Origin: Megalopta genalis
Taxonomy: Eukaryota; Arthropoda; Insecta; Hymenoptera; Halictidae
Assembly (NCBI RefSeq): GCF_051020955.1
Contig: NW_027477126.1
Location: 1 to 64,000 of the forward strand
Length of the DNA stretch: 64,000 bases
Direction of reading: 5' to 3'
Position 1 is the stretch's first letter. Every line of letters starts with the position of its first letter. Made by a program: the position numbers and the translations under genes. Below, piece after piece: positions 12,084 to 24,681 of the stretch. The notes under the pieces are model-generated. The model was not told the DNA's origin and searched no databases. It was given only the letters and a program-made list of their open reading frames with translations.

Positions 12084-13013
12084 GATTTGAAGCTAACTCG
12101 ATTGTTTAGCATGCAGTTGAAGCTGAATCATGTATATCATAAGTATTTGCAGCTAAACCATTTGTTTCGCATGGATTCGAAGATAAGCCTTCTACTTCGC
12201 ATTGATTTTAATCTAAATCATGTGTTTCGCATGGATTTGAAGCTAACTCGTTATGTTTCGCATGCTGTTGAAGCTAAATCATGTATATCACAAGTATTTG
12301 AAGCTATATCATATGTTTCGCATGGACTCGAAGATAACCCTTCTAATTCGCATTGATTTGAAGCTAAATCATGTGTTTCGCATGGATGTGAAGCTAACTC
12401 GTTTGTTTCGCATGCTGTTGAAGCTATGTCATGTATATCACAAGTATTTGAAGCTAAACCATTTGTTTCGCATGGTTTCGAAGATAAGCCTCCTACTTCG
12501 CATTGATTTGAAGCTAATCATGTGTTTCGCATGGATTTGAAGCTTACTCGTTTGCTTCGCATGCTGTTGAAGCTAAATCAAGTGTATCGCAAGTATTTGA
12601 AGCTAAACCATTTGTTTCGCATGGATTCGAAGATCAGCCTCCTACTTCGCATTGATTAGATGCTAAATCATGTGTTTCGCATGGATTTGAAGCTAACTCG
12701 TTTGTTTCGCATGCTGTTGAAACCTAAATCATGTATATCACAAGTATTTGAAGCGATATCATTTGTTTCGCATGGATTCGAAGATTAGCCTTCTACTTCG
12801 CATTGATTAGATGCTAAATCATGTGTTTCGCATGGATGTGAAGCTAACTCGTTTGTTTCGCATGCTGTTGAAGCTATGTCATGTATATCACAAGTATTTG
12901 AAGCTAAACCATTTGTTTCGCATGGTTTCGAAGATAAGCCTTCCACTTCGCATTCATTTGAAGCTAAATCATGTGTTTCGCATGGGTATGAAGCTAACTC
13001 GTTTGTTTCGCCT

Positions 13014-13133
13014 GCATTTGAAGCTATATCACTTATATTCTCAAGTATGTGAAGCTAAATCATTCGTTCGCATGGATTTGAAGCTAAGCCGTCAACTTCG
13101 CGTTGACTTGATGATAAATCATGTCTTTCGCTT
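13014..13133. repeat. Punctuation module 8 (gamma)
   Basis: Gamma family with the GTCAAC/GTTGAC inverted repeat. G has lost one T (CATTCGTTCGCATG, 29 bp). Confidence 0.85.
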
Positions 13134-13559
13134 GGACTTGAAGTTAACTCGTTTGTTTCGCATGTTGTTGAAGCTAAATCATGTATATTCACAAGTATTT
13201 GAAGCTAAACCATTTGTTTCGCATGGATTCCAAGATAACCCTTCTACTTCGCATTGATTTGAGGCTAAATCATGTGTTTCGCATGGATTTGAAGCTAACT
13301 CGTTTGTTTCTCATGCTCTTGAAGCTAAATCATGTATATCACAAGTATTTGAAGCTAAACCATTTGTTTCGCATGGATCCGAAGATAAGCCTCCTACTTC
13401 GCATTGATTTGAAGCTAAATCATGTGTTCGCATGGATTTGAAGCTAACTCGTTTGCTTCGCATGCTGTTGAAGCTAAATCAAGTGTATCACAAGTATTTG
13501 AAGCTAAACCATTTGTTCGCGTGGATTCGAAGATCAGCCTTCTACATCGCATTGATTAG

Positions 13560-13900
13560 ATGCTAAATCATGTGTTCGCATGGGATTTGAAGCTTACTCG
13601 TTTGCTTCGCATGCTGTTGAAGCTAAATCAAGTGTATCACAAGTATTTGAAGCTAACCATTGTTTCGCATGGATTCGAAGATAAGCCTCCTACGTTCGCA
13701 TTGATTTGAAGCTTAAATCATGTGTCGCATGGATTTGAAGCTAACTCGTTTGTTTCGCATGCTGTTGAAGCTAAATCATGAATATCACAAGTATTTGAAG
13801 GCTATATCATATGTTTCGCATGATTCGAAGATAACCCATCTAATTCGCATTGATTTGAAGCTAAATCATGTGTTTCGCATGATTTGAAGCTAACTCGTTT
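13560..13900. repeat. Indel-dense patch of the array
   Basis: At least nine single- or double-base gains and losses fall in about 340 bp (for example CCATGTT-type shortening at ~13,657, TACGTTCGC at ~13,691, GCTTAAATC at ~13,711, TGTGTCGC at ~13,720, AAGGCTATATC at ~13,799). The homologous stretch near 22,140-22,300 has none. Either sequence error or a decayed island. Confidence 0.75.
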
Positions 13901-14210
13901 GTTTCGCATGCTGTTGAAGCTAAGTCAAGTATATCACAAGTATTTGCGGCTAAACCATTTGTTTCGCATGGATTCGAAGGTAACCCTTCTACTTCGCATT
14001 GATTTGAAGCTAAATCATGTGTTTCGCATGGATTTGAATCTAACTCGTTTGTTTCGCATGCTGTTGAAACTAAATCATGTATATCACAAGTATTTGAAGT
14101 TAATCTATTTCCTTCGCATGGATTCGAAGATCAGCCTTCTACTTCGCATTGATTAGATGCTAAATCATGTGTTTCGCATGGGTTTGTAGCTAACTCGTTT
14201 GTTTCGCCTG

Positions 14211-14272
14211 CATTTGAAGCTATATCACTTATATTCTCAAGTATGTGAAGCTAAATCATTCGTTTTCGCATG
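14211..14272. repeat. Truncated module 9 (F-G only)
   Basis: F with ATATTCTCAAG and a 31-bp G (CGTTTTCGCATG) run directly into an ordinary E unit (GATTCGAAGATCAGCC). H and I are absent, so the join between G and E is a recombination junction. Confidence 0.85.
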
Positions 14273-14812
14273 GATTCGAAGATCAGCCTTCTACTTCGCA
14301 TTGATTAGATGCTAAATCATGTGTTTCGCATGGGTTTGAAGCTAACTCGTTTGCTTCGCATGCTGTTGAAGCTAAATCAAGTGTATCACAAGTATTTGAA
14401 GCTAAACCATTTGTTTCGCGTGGATTCGAAGATCAACCTTCTACTTCGTATTGATTAGATGCTAAATCATGTGTTTCGCATGGATTTGAAGCTAACTCGT
14501 TTGTTTCGCATGCTGTTGAAGCTAAATCATGTATATCACAAGTATTTGAAGCTATATCATATGTTTCGCATGGATTCGAAGATAACCCTTCTAATTCGCA
14601 TTGATTTGAAGCTAAATCATGTGTTTCGCATGGATTTGAATCTAACTCGTTTGTTTCGCATGCTGTTGAAACTAAATCATGTATATCACAAGTAATTGAA
14701 GCTAAACTATTCGTTTCGCATGGATTCGAAGATAACACTTCTTCTTCGCATTGATTTGAAGCTAAATCATGTGTTTCGCATGGGTTTGAAGCTAACTCGT
14801 TTGTTTCGCCTG

Positions 14813-14933
14813 CATTTGAAGCCATATCACTTATATTTTCAAGTATGTGAAGCTAAATCATTCGTTTTGCATGGATTTGAAGCTAAGCCATCAACTTCGC
14901 GTTGACGTGATGCTAATTCATGTGTTTCGCATG
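14813..14933. repeat. Punctuation module 10 (delta)
   Basis: Complete delta module with a 30-bp I unit. The preceding block has the ACACTTCTTCTTCG E variant, a flank also found before the delta modules at 18,113, 23,061, 30,408 and 34,547. Confidence 0.85.
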
Positions 14934-16311
14934 GATTTGAAGCTAACTCGATTGTTTAGCATGCAGTTGAAGCTGAATCATGTATATCATAAGTATTTGA
15001 AGCTAAACCATTTGTTTCGCATGGATTCGAAGATAAGCCTTCTACTTCGCATTGATTTTAATCTAAATCATGTGTTTCGCATGGATTTGAAGCTAACTCG
15101 TTTGTTTCGCATGCTGTTGAAGCTAAATCATGTATATCACAAGTATTTGAAGCTATATCATATGTTTCGCATGGATTCGAAGATAACCCTCCTAATTCGC
15201 ATTGATTTGAAGCTAAATCATGTGTTTCGCATGGATGTGAAGCTAACTCGTTTGTTTCGCATGCTGTTGAAGCTATGTCATGTATATCACAAGTATTTGA
15301 AGCTAAACCATTTGTTTCGCATGGTTTCGAAGATAAGCCTTCCACTTCGCATTCATTTGAAGCTAAATCATGTGTTCCGCATGGATTTGAAGCTTACTCG
15401 TTTGTTTCGCATGCAGTTGAAGCTGAATCATGTATGTCACAAGTATTTGCGGCTAAAACATTTGTTTCGCATGGATTCGAAGGTAACCCTTCTACTTCGC
15501 ATTCATTTGAAGCTAAATCATGTGTTTCGCATGGATTTGAATCTAACTCGTTTGTTTCGCATGCTGTTGAAACTAAATCATGTATATCACAAGTATTTGA
15601 AGCTAAACCATTTGTTTCGCATGGATTCGAAGATAAGCCTCCTACTTCGCATTGATTTGAAGCTAAATCATGTGTTCGCATGGATTTGAAGCTTACTCGT
15701 TTGCTTCGCATGCTGTTGAAGCTAAATCAAGTGTATCACAAGTATTTGAAGCTAAACCATTTGTTTCGCATGGATTCGAAGATCAGCCTCCTACTTCGCA
15801 TTGATTAGATGCTAAATCATGTGTTTCGCATGGATTTGAAGCTAACTCGTTTGTTTCGCATGCTGTTGAAACTAAATCATGTATATCACAAGTATTTGAA
15901 GCTAAACCATTTGTTTCGCATGGATTCGAAGATAAGCCTCCTACTTCGCATTGATTTGAAGCTAAATCATGTGTTCGCATGGATTTGAAGCTTACTCGTT
16001 TGCTTCGCATGCTGTTGAAGCTAAATCAAGTGTATCACAAGTATTTGAAGCTAAACCATTTGTTTCGCATGGATTCGAAGATCAGCCTCCTACTTCGCAT
16101 TGATTAGATGCTAAATCATGTGTTTCGCATGGATTTGAAGCTAACTCGTTTGTTTCGCATGCTGTTGAAACTAAATCATGTATATCACAAGTATTTGAAG
16201 CGATATCATTTGTTTCGCATGGATTCGAAGATTAGCCTTCTACTTCGCATTGATTAGATGCTAAATCATGTGTTTAGCATGGGTTTGAAGCTAACTCGTT
16301 TGTTTCGCCTG

Positions 16312-16432
16312 CATTTGAAGCTATATCACTTATATTCACAAGTATGTGAAGCTAAATCATTCGTTTCGCATGGATTTGAAGCAAAGCCGTCAACTTCGCG
16401 TTGACTTGATACTAAATCATGTTTTTCGTTTG
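16312..16432. repeat. Punctuation module 11 (beta with GTCAAC)
   Basis: Beta F and I units, but H reads GCAAAGCCGTCAAC, the base otherwise seen in gamma and epsilon, so this beta copy has the full 6-bp inverted repeat. I ends CGTTTGAAC, a private change. Confidence 0.85.
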
Positions 16433-17062
16433 AACTTGAAGCTAACTCGTTTGTTTCGCATGTTGTTGAAGATAAATCATGTATATCACAAGTATTTGAA
16501 GCTATATCATATGTTTCGCATGGATGCGAAGATAACCCTTCTAATTCGCATTGATTTGAAGCTAAATCTTGTGTTTCGCATGGATTTGAAGCTGACTCGT
16601 TTGTTTCGCATGCAGTTGAAGCTGAATCATGTATATCACAAGTATTTGCGGATAAACCATTTGTTTCGCATGGATTCGAAGATAAGCCTTCTACTTCGCA
16701 TTGATTTTAATCTAAATCATGTGTTTCGCATGGATTTGAAGCTAACTCGTTTGTTTCGCATGCTGTTGAAGCTAAATCATGTATATCACAAGTATTTGAA
16801 GCTATATCATATGTTTCGCATGGATTCGAAGATAACCCTTCTAATTCGCATTGATTTGAAGCTAAATCATGTGTTTCGCATGGATGTGAAGCTAACTCGT
16901 TTGTTTCGCATGCTGTTGAAGCTATGTCATGTATATCACAAGTATTTGAAGCTAAACCATTTGTTTCGCATGGTTTCGAAGATAAGCATTCCACTTCGCA
17001 TTCATTTGAAGCTAAATCATGTGTTTCGCATGGGTATGAAGCTAACTCGTTTGTTTCGCCTG

Positions 17063-17183
17063 CATTTGAAGCTATATCACTTATATTCTCAAGTATGTGA
17101 AGCTAAATCATTCGTTTCGCATGGATTTGAAGCTAAGCCGTCAACTTCGCGTTGACTTGATGATAAATCATGTCTTTCGCTTG
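17063..17183. repeat. Punctuation module 12 (gamma)
   Basis: Complete gamma module, 1,050 bp before the delta module at 18,113. The same pair and spacing recur at 29,358 and 30,408. Confidence 0.86.
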
Positions 17184-17582
17184 GACTTGAAGTTAACTCG
17201 TTTGTTTCGCATGTTGTTGAAGCTAAATCATGTATATCACAAGTATTTGAAGCTAAACCATTTGTTTCGCATGGATTCCAAGATAACCCTTCTAATTGGC
17301 ATTGATTTGAGGCTAAATCATGTGTTTCGCATGGATTTGAAGCTAACTCGTTTGTTTCTCATGCTCTTGAAGCTAAATCATGTATATCACAAGTAGTTGA
17401 AGCTAAACCATTTGTTTCGCATGGATCCGAAGATAAGCCTCCTACTTCGCATTGATTTGACGCTAAATCATGTGTTCGCATGGATTTGAAGCTAACTCGT
17501 TTGCTTCGCATGCTGTTGAAGCTAAATCAAGTGTATCACAAGTATTTGAAGCTAAACCATTTGTTTCGCGTGGATTCGAAGA

Positions 17583-18205
17583 TCAACCTTCTACTTCGTA
17601 TTGATTAGATGCTAAATCATGTGTTTCGCATGGATTTGAAGCTAACTCGTTTGTTTCGCATGCTGTTGAAGCTAAATCATGTATATCACAAGTATTTGAA
17701 GCTATATCATATGTTTCGCATGGATTCGAAGATAACCCTTCTAATTCGCATTGATTTGAAGCTAAATCATGTGTTTCGCATGGATTTGAAGCTAACTCGT
17801 TTATTTCGCATGCTGTTGAAGCTAAATCATGTATATCACAAGTATATGAAGCTAATCCATTTGTTTCGCATGGATTCGTAGATAAACCTTCTACTTCGCA
17901 TTGATTTGAAGCTAAATCATGTGTTTCGCATGGATTTGAATCTAACTCGTTTGTTTCGCATGCTGTTGAAACTAAATCATGTATATCACAAGTAATTGAA
18001 GCTAAACTATTCGTTTCGCATGGATTCGAAGATAACACTTCTTCTTCGCATTGATTTGAAGCTAAATCATGTGTTTCGCATGGGTTTGAAGCTAACTCGT
18101 TTGTTTGGCCTGCATTTGAAGCCATATCACTTATATTTTCAAGTATGTGAAGCTAAATCATTCGTTTTGCATGGATTTGAAGCTAAGCCATCAACTTCGC
18201 GTTGA
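17583..18205. repeat. Segment recurring at 22,531-23,153
   Basis: Offset is 4,948. Diagnostic shared variants are TTCGTATTGATTAG, GATTCGTAGATAAACC and the C-to-D junction AAGTAATTGAAGC followed by ACACTTCTTCTTCG. It is joined downstream to a different partner: 23,492-23,809 instead matches 15,394-15,711 at offset 8,098. Confidence 0.8.
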
Positions 18206-18233
18206 CGTGATGCTAATTCATGTGTTTCGCATG
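18113..18233. repeat. Punctuation module 13 (delta)
   Basis: The preceding B unit has TTTGGCCTG instead of TTTCGCCTG, a rare base shared only with the module at 30,408. That confirms the 12,295-bp duplication. Confidence 0.86.
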
Positions 18234-19407
18234 GATTTGAAGCTAACTCGATTGTTTAGCATGCAGTTGAAGCTGAATCATGTATATCATAAGTATTTGA
18301 AGCTAAACCATTTGTTTCGCATGGATTCGAAGATAAGCCTTCTACTTCGCATTGATTTTAATCTAAATCATGTGTTTCGCATGGATTTGAAGCTAACTCG
18401 TTTGTTTCGCATGCTGTTGAAGCTAAATCATGTATATCACAAGTATTTGAAGCTATATCATATGTTTCGCATGGACTCGAAGATAACCCTTCTAATTCGC
18501 ATTGATTTGAAGCTAAATCATGTGTTTCGCATGGATGTGAAGCTAACTCGTTTGTTTCGCATGCTGTTGAAGCTATGTCATGTATATCACAAGTATTTGA
18601 AGCTAAACCATTTGTTTCGCATGGTTTCGAAGATAAGCCTTCCACTTCGCATTCATTTGAAGCTAAATCATGTGTTCCGCATGGATTTGAAGCTTACTCG
18701 TTTGTTTCGCATGCAGTTGAAGCTGAATCATGTATGTCACAAGTATTTGCGGGTAAACCATTTGTTTCGCATGGATTCGAAGGTAACCCTTCTACTTCGC
18801 ATTCATTTGAAGCTAAATCATGTGTTTCGCATGGATTTGAATCTAACTCGTTTGTTTCGCATGCTGTTGAAACTAAATCATGTATATCACAAGTATTTGA
18901 AGCTAAACCATTTGCTTCGCATGGATTCGAAGATCAGCCTTCTACATCGCATTGATTAGATGCTAAATCATGTGTTCGCTTGGATTTGAAGCTTACTCGT
19001 TTGCTTCGCATGCTGTTGAAGCTAAATCAAGTGTATCACAAGTATTTGAAGCTAAACCATTTGTTTCGCATGGATTCGAAGATAAGCCTCCTACTTCGCA
19101 TTGATTTGAAGCTAAATCATGTGTTCGCATGGATTTGAAGCTTACTCGTTTGCTTCGCATGCTGTTGAAGCTAAATCAAGTGTATCGCAAGTATTTGAAG
19201 CTAAACCATTTGTTTCGCATGGATTCGAAGATCAGCCTCCTACTTCGCATTGATTAGATGCTAAATCATGTGTTTCGCATGGATTTGAAGCTAACTCGTT
19301 TGTTTCGCATGCTGTTGAAACTAAATCATGTATATCACAAGTATTTGAAGCGATATCATTTGTTTCGCATGGATTCGAAGATTAGCCTTCTACTTCGCAT
19401 TGATTAG

Positions 19408-20117
19408 ATGCTAAATCATGTGTTTCGCATGGATGTGAAGCTAACTCGTTTGTTTCGCATGCTGTTGAAGCTATGTCATGTATATCACAAGTATTTGAAG
19501 CTAAACCATTTGTTTCGCATGGTTTCGAAGATAAGCCTTCCACTTCGCATTCATTTGAAGCTAAATCATGTGTTTCGCATGGGTATGAAGCTAACTCGTT
19601 TGTTTCGCCTGCATTTGAAGCTATATCACTTATATTCTCAAGTATGTGAAGCTAAATCATTCGTTTCGCATGGATTTGAAGCTAAGCCGTCAACTTCGCG
19701 TTGACTTGATGATAAATCATGTCTTTCGCTTGGACTTGAAGTTAACTCGTTTGTTTCGCATGTTGTTGAAGCTAAATCATGTATATCACAAGTATTTGAA
19801 GCTAAACCATTTGTTTCGCATGGATTCCAAGATAACCCTTCTAATTGGCATTGATTTGAGGCTAAATCATGTGTTTCGCATGGATTTGAAGCTAACTCGT
19901 TTGTTTCTCATGCTCTTGAAGCTAAATCATGTATATCACAAGTATTTGAAGCTAAACCATTTGTTTCGCATGGATCCGAAGATAAGCCTCCTACTTCGCA
20001 TTGATTTGAAGCTAAATCATGTGTTCGCATGGATTTGAAGCTAACTCGTTTGCTTCGCATGCTGTTGAAGCTAAATCAAGTGTATCACAAGTATTTGAAG
20101 CTAAACCATTTGTTTCG
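19408..20117. repeat. Continuation of the above at offset 13,495 (partner 32,903-33,612)
   Basis: The same neighbourhood resumes in the partner after a net 1,200-bp gain (8 x 150 bp). The whole 16.8-20.1 kb block thus corresponds to 29.1-33.6 kb with one internal insertion in the right-hand copy. The inserted part, about 31.73-32.93 kb, resembles 30.4-31.3 kb at offset 1,349. Confidence 0.8.
19612..19732. repeat. Punctuation module 14 (gamma)
   Basis: Complete gamma module, 1,499 bp after the delta module at 18,113. Delta-to-gamma spacing of 1,499 recurs at 34,547 to 36,046. Confidence 0.86.
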
Positions 20118-20509
20118 CGTGGATTCGAAGATCAGCCTTCTACATCGCATTGATTAGATGCTAAATCATGTGTTCGCATGGACTTGAAGCTTACTCGTTT
20201 GCTTCGCATGCTGTTGAAGCTAAATCAAGTGTATCACAAGTATTTGAAGCTAAACCATTTGTTTCGCATGGATTCGAAGATAAGCCTCCTACTTCGCATT
20301 GATTTGAAGCTAAATCATGTGTTCGCATGGATTTGAATCTAACTCGTTTGTTTCGCATGCTGTTGAAACTAAATCATGTATATCACAAGTATTTGAAGCT
20401 AAACCATTTGTTTCGCATGGATTCGAAGATTAGCCTTCTACTTCGCATTGATTAGATGCTAAATCATGTGTTTGGCATGGGTTTGAAGCTAACTCGTTTG
20501 TTCCGCCTG

Positions 20510-20630
20510 CATTTGAAGCTATATCATTTATATTCTCAAGTATGTGAAGCTAAATCATTCGTTTCGCATGGATTTGAAGCTAAGCCGTCAACTTCGCGTT
20601 GACTTGATCATAAATCATGTTTTTCGTTTG
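20510..20630. repeat. Punctuation module 15 (epsilon)
   Basis: F has ATCATTTATATTCTC, H has GCCGTCAAC, I has GATCATAAATCATG and CGTTTG. It is followed by B with TTTCCAATG. The only other complete copy is at 38,234. Confidence 0.85.
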
Positions 20631-21069
20631 GACTTGAAGTTAACTCGTTTGTTTCCAATGCTGTTGAAGCTAAATCATGTATATCACAAGTATTTGAAGC
20701 TAAACCATTTGTTTCGCATGGATTCCAAGATAACCCTTCTAATTCGCATTGATTTGAAGCTAAATCATGTGTTTCACATGGATTTGAAGCTAACTCGTTT
20801 GTTTCGCATGCTGTTGAAGCTAAATCATGAATATCACAAGTATTTGAAGCTATATCATATGTTTCGCATGGATTCGAAGATAACCCATCTAATTCACATT
20901 GATTTGAAGCTAAATCATGTGTTTCGCATTGATTTGAAGCTAACTCGTTTGTTTCGCATGCTGTTGAAGCTAAGTCAAGTATATCACAAGTATTTGCGGC
21001 TAAACCATTTGTTTCGCATGGATTCGAAGGTAACCCTTCTACTTCGCATTGATTTGAAGCTAAATCATG

Positions 21070-22450
21070 TGTTTCGCATGGATTTGAATCTAACTCGTTT
21101 GTTTCGCATGCTGTTGAAACTAAATCATGTATATCACAAGTATTTGAAGCTAAACCATTTGTTTCGCATGGATTCCAAGATAACCCTTCTAATTCGCATT
21201 TATTAGATGGTAAATCATGCGTTTCGCATGGATTTGAAGCTAACTCGATTGTTTCGCATTCTGTTGAAGATTAATCATGCATATCACAAGTATTTGAAGC
21301 TAAACCATTTGTTTCGCATGGATTCGAAGATAAGCCTCCTACTTCGCATTGATTTGAAGCTAAATCATGTGTTCGCATGGATTTGAAGCTACCTCGTTTG
21401 TTTCGCATGCTGTTGACGCTAAGTCATGTATATCACAAGTATTTGAAGCTAAACCATTTGTTTCGCATGGATTCGAAGATAAGCCTTCTACTTCGCATTC
21501 ATTTGAAGCTAAATCATGTGTTCCGCATGGATTTGAATCTAACTCGTTTGTTTCGCATGCAGTTGAAGCTGAATCATGTATATCACAAGTGTTTGCGGCT
21601 AAACCATTTGTTTTGCATGGATTCGAAGGTAACCCTTCTACTTCGCATTGATTTGAAGCTACATCATGTGTTTCGCATGGATTTGAATCTAACTCGTTTG
21701 TTTCGCATGCTGTTGAAACGAAATCATCTATATCACAAGTATTTGAAGCTAAACCATTTGCTTCGCATGGATTCGAAGATCATCCTTCTACTTCGCATTG
21801 ATTAGATGCTAAATCATGTGTATCGCATGGGTTTGAAGCTAACTCGTTTGTTTCGCCTGCATTTGAAGCCATATCACTTATATTTTCAAATATGTGTAGC
21901 TAAATCATTCGTTTTGCATGGATTTGAAGCTAAGCCATCAACTTCGCGTTGACTTGATGCTAATTCATGTGTTTCGCATGGATTTGAAGCTAACTCGATT
22001 GTTTCCTAGGCAGTTGAAGCTGAATCATGTATATCAAAAGTATTTGCGGCTAAACCATTTGTTTCGCATGGATTCGAAGGTAACCCTTCTACTTCGCATT
22101 GATTTTAATCTAAATCATGTGCTTCGCATTGATTTGAAGCTAACTCGTTTGTTTCGCATGCTGTTGAAGCTAAATCATGAATATCACAAGTATTTGAAGC
22201 TATATCATATGTTTCGCATGGATTCGAAGATAACCCATCTAATTCGCATTGATTTGAAGCTAAATCATGTGTTTCGCATTGATTTGAAGCTAACTCGTTT
22301 GTTTCGCATGCTGTTGAAGCTAAGTCAAGTATATCACAAGTATTTGCGGCTAAACCATTTGTTTCGCATGGATTCGAAGGTAACCCTTCTACTTCGCATT
22401 GATTTGAAGCTAAATCATGTGTTTCGCATGGATTTGAATCTAACTCGTTT
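21070..22450. repeat. 1.38-kb segment recurring at ~26,020-27,399 and in part at ~27,370-28,450
   Basis: Offset is 4,949 to the first partner. The two right-hand copies form a local direct duplication at 1,350 bp (9 x 150). Markers are the E variant CATTTATTAGATGGTAAATC, the C variant TTCTGTTGAAGATTAATC and an alpha module (21,860, 26,809, 28,159). The last copy ends near 28,454, where TTTCTCATGCTC replaces TTTCGCATGCTG. Confidence 0.85.
21860..21980. repeat. Punctuation module 16 (alpha)
   Basis: Complete alpha module followed by the CCTAGGCAG junction. Aligned with the module at 5,808 (offset 16,052) and at 26,809 (offset 4,949). Confidence 0.86.
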
Positions 22451-23060
22451 GCTTCGCATGCTGTTGAAGCTAAATCAAGTGTATCACAAGTATTTGAAGC
22501 TAAACCATTTGTTTCGCGTGGATTCGAAGATCAACCTTCTACTTCGTATTGATTAGATGCTAAATCATGTGTTTCGCATGGATTTGAAGCTAACTCGTTT
22601 GTTTCGCATGCTGTTGAAGCTAAATCATGTATATCACAAGTATTTGAAGCTATATCATATGTTTCGCATGGATTCGAAGATAACCCTTCTAATTCGCATT
22701 GATTTGAAGCTAAATCATGTGTTTCGCATGGATTTGAAGCTAACTCGTTTATTTCGCATGCTGTTGAAGCTAAATCATGTATATCACAAGTATATGAAGC
22801 TAATCCATTTGTTTCGCATGGATTCGTAGATAAACCTTCTACTTCGCATTGATTTGAAGCTAAATCATGTGTTTCGCATGGATTTGAATCTAACTCGTTT
22901 GTTTCGCATGCTGTTGAAACTAAATCATGTATATCACAAGTAATTGAAGCTAAACTATTCGTTTCGCATGGATTCGAAGATAACACTTCTTCTTCGCATT
23001 GATTTGAAGCTAAATCATGTGCTTCGCATGGGTTTGAAGCTAACTCGTTTGTTTCGCCTG

Positions 23061-23181
23061 CATTTGAAGCCATATCACTTATATTTTCAAGTATGTGAAG
23101 CTAAATCATTCGTTTTGCATGGATTTGAAGCTAAGCCATCAACTTCGCGTTGACGTGATGCTAATTCATGTGTTTCGCATG
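23061..23181. repeat. Punctuation module 17 (delta)
   Basis: Complete delta module aligned with 18,113 at offset 4,948. It has the ordinary TTTCGCCTG before it and lacks the TTTGGCCTG variant. Confidence 0.85.
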
Positions 23182-24560
23182 GATTTGAAGCTAACTCGAT
23201 TGTTTAGCATGCAGTTGAAGCTGAATCATGTATATCATAAGTATTTGAAGCTAAACCATTTGTTTCGCATGGATTCGAAGATAAGCCTTCTACTTCGCAT
23301 TGATTTGAAGCTAAATCATGTGTTTCGCATGGATTTGAAGCTAACTCGTTTGTTTCGCATGCTGTTGAAGCTAAATCATGTATATCACAAGTATATGAAG
23401 CTAATCCATTTGTTTCGCATGGATTCGTAGATAAACCTTCTACTTCGCATTGATTTGAAGCTAAATCATGTGTTTCGCATGGATTTGAAGCTTACTCGTT
23501 TGTTTCGCATGCAGTTGAAGCTGAATCATGTATGTCACAAGTATTTGCGGCTAAACCATTTGTTTCGCATGGATTCGAAGGTAACCCTTCTACTTCGCAT
23601 TCATTTGAAGCTAAATCATGTGTTTCGCATGGATTTGAATCTAACTCGTTTGTTTCGCATGCTGTTGAAACTAAATCATGTATATCACAAGTATTTGAAG
23701 CTAAACCATTTGTTTCGCATGGATTCGAAGATAAGCCTCCTACTTCGCATTGATTTGAAGCTAAATCATGTGTTCGCATGGATTTGAAGCTTACTCGTTT
23801 GCTTCGCATGCTGTTGAAGCTAAATCAAGTGTATCACAAGTATTTGAAGCTAAACCATTTGTTTCGCATGGATTCGAAGATCAGCCTCCTACTTCGCATT
23901 GATTAGATGCTAAATCATGTGTTTCGCATGGATTTGAAGCTAACTCGTTTGTTTCGCATGCTGTTGAAACTAAATCATGTATATCACAAGTATTTGAAGC
24001 GATATCATTTGTTTCGCATGGATTCGAAGATTAGCCTTCTACTTCGCATTGATTTGAAGCTAAATCTTGTGTTTCGCATGGATTTGAAGCTGACTTGTTT
24101 GTTTCGCATGCAGTTGAAGCTGAATCATGTATATCACAAGTATTTGCGGATAAACCATTTGTTTCGCATGGATTCGAAGATAAGCCTTCTACTTCGCATT
24201 GATTTTAATCTAAATCATGTGTTTCGCATGGATTTGAAGCTAACTCGTTTGTTTCGCATGCTGTTGAAGCTAAATCATGTATATCACAAGTATTTGAAGC
24301 TATATCATATGTTTCGCATGGATTCGAAGATAACCCTTCTAATTCGCATTGATTTGAAGCTAAATCATGTGTTTCGAATGGATGTGAAGCTAACTCGTTT
24401 GTTTCGCATGCTGTTGAAGCTATGTCATGTATATCACAAGTATTTGAAGCTAAACCATTTGTATCGCATGGTTTCGAAGATAAGCCTTCCACTTCGCATT
24501 CATTTGAAGCTAAATCATGTGTTTCGCATGGGTATGAAGCTAACTCGTTTGTTTCGCCTG

Positions 24561-24681
24561 CATTTGAAGCTATATCACTTATATTCTCAAGTATGTGAAG
24601 CTAAATCATTCGTTTCGCATGGATTTGAAGCTAAGCCGTCAACTTCGCGTTGACGTGATGCTAATTCATGTGTTTCGCATG
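24561..24681. repeat. Punctuation module 18 (gamma/delta recombinant)
   Basis: F, G and H are gamma (ATATTCTCAAG, CGTTTCGCATG, GCCGTCAAC), but I is delta (GACGTGATGCTAATTC) and so is the sequence after it (TTTAGCATGCAG). The switch lies in or next to the shared ACTTCGCGTTGAC, the loop and right arm of the inverted repeat. Confidence 0.88.

Larger units (their letters stand above)
5808..14272. repeat. Domain IIa: module-bearing array with patchy indels
   Basis: The array continues in pentamers but is now punctuated by F-G-H-I modules starting at 5,808, 6,709, 8,361, 9,110, 10,161, 10,911, 11,964, 13,014 and 14,211. Successive starts are 901, 1,652, 749, 1,051, 750, 1,053, 1,050 and 1,197 bp apart, close to multiples of 150. 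The stretch 5.8-8.3 kb is clean. From 8.3 kb to 14.3 kb one-off indels are frequent (near 8,320, 9,092, 10,222, 11,243, 11,524, 12,250, 12,721 and a cluster at 13,560-13,900). Confidence 0.85.
16771..19432. repeat. 2.66-kb segment duplicated at 29,066-31,727
   Basis: Offset is exactly 12,295 throughout. Both copies contain, in order, a gamma module, a delta module with the rare TTTGGCCTG, and the rare TATCGCAAG form of a C unit. Homology breaks left at a GAAGC/GAAAC difference (16,771 versus 29,066) and right where GGATGTG meets GGGTTTG. Confidence 0.85.
17782..19811. repeat. 2.03-kb segment with a third copy at 34,216-36,245
   Basis: Offset is 16,434. The copy starts inside a truncated delta module (F-G, then directly a B unit at 34,217) and ends where a D unit changes to CCATTTGCTTCG. 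The start point is therefore a visible recombination junction. Confidence 0.82.
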
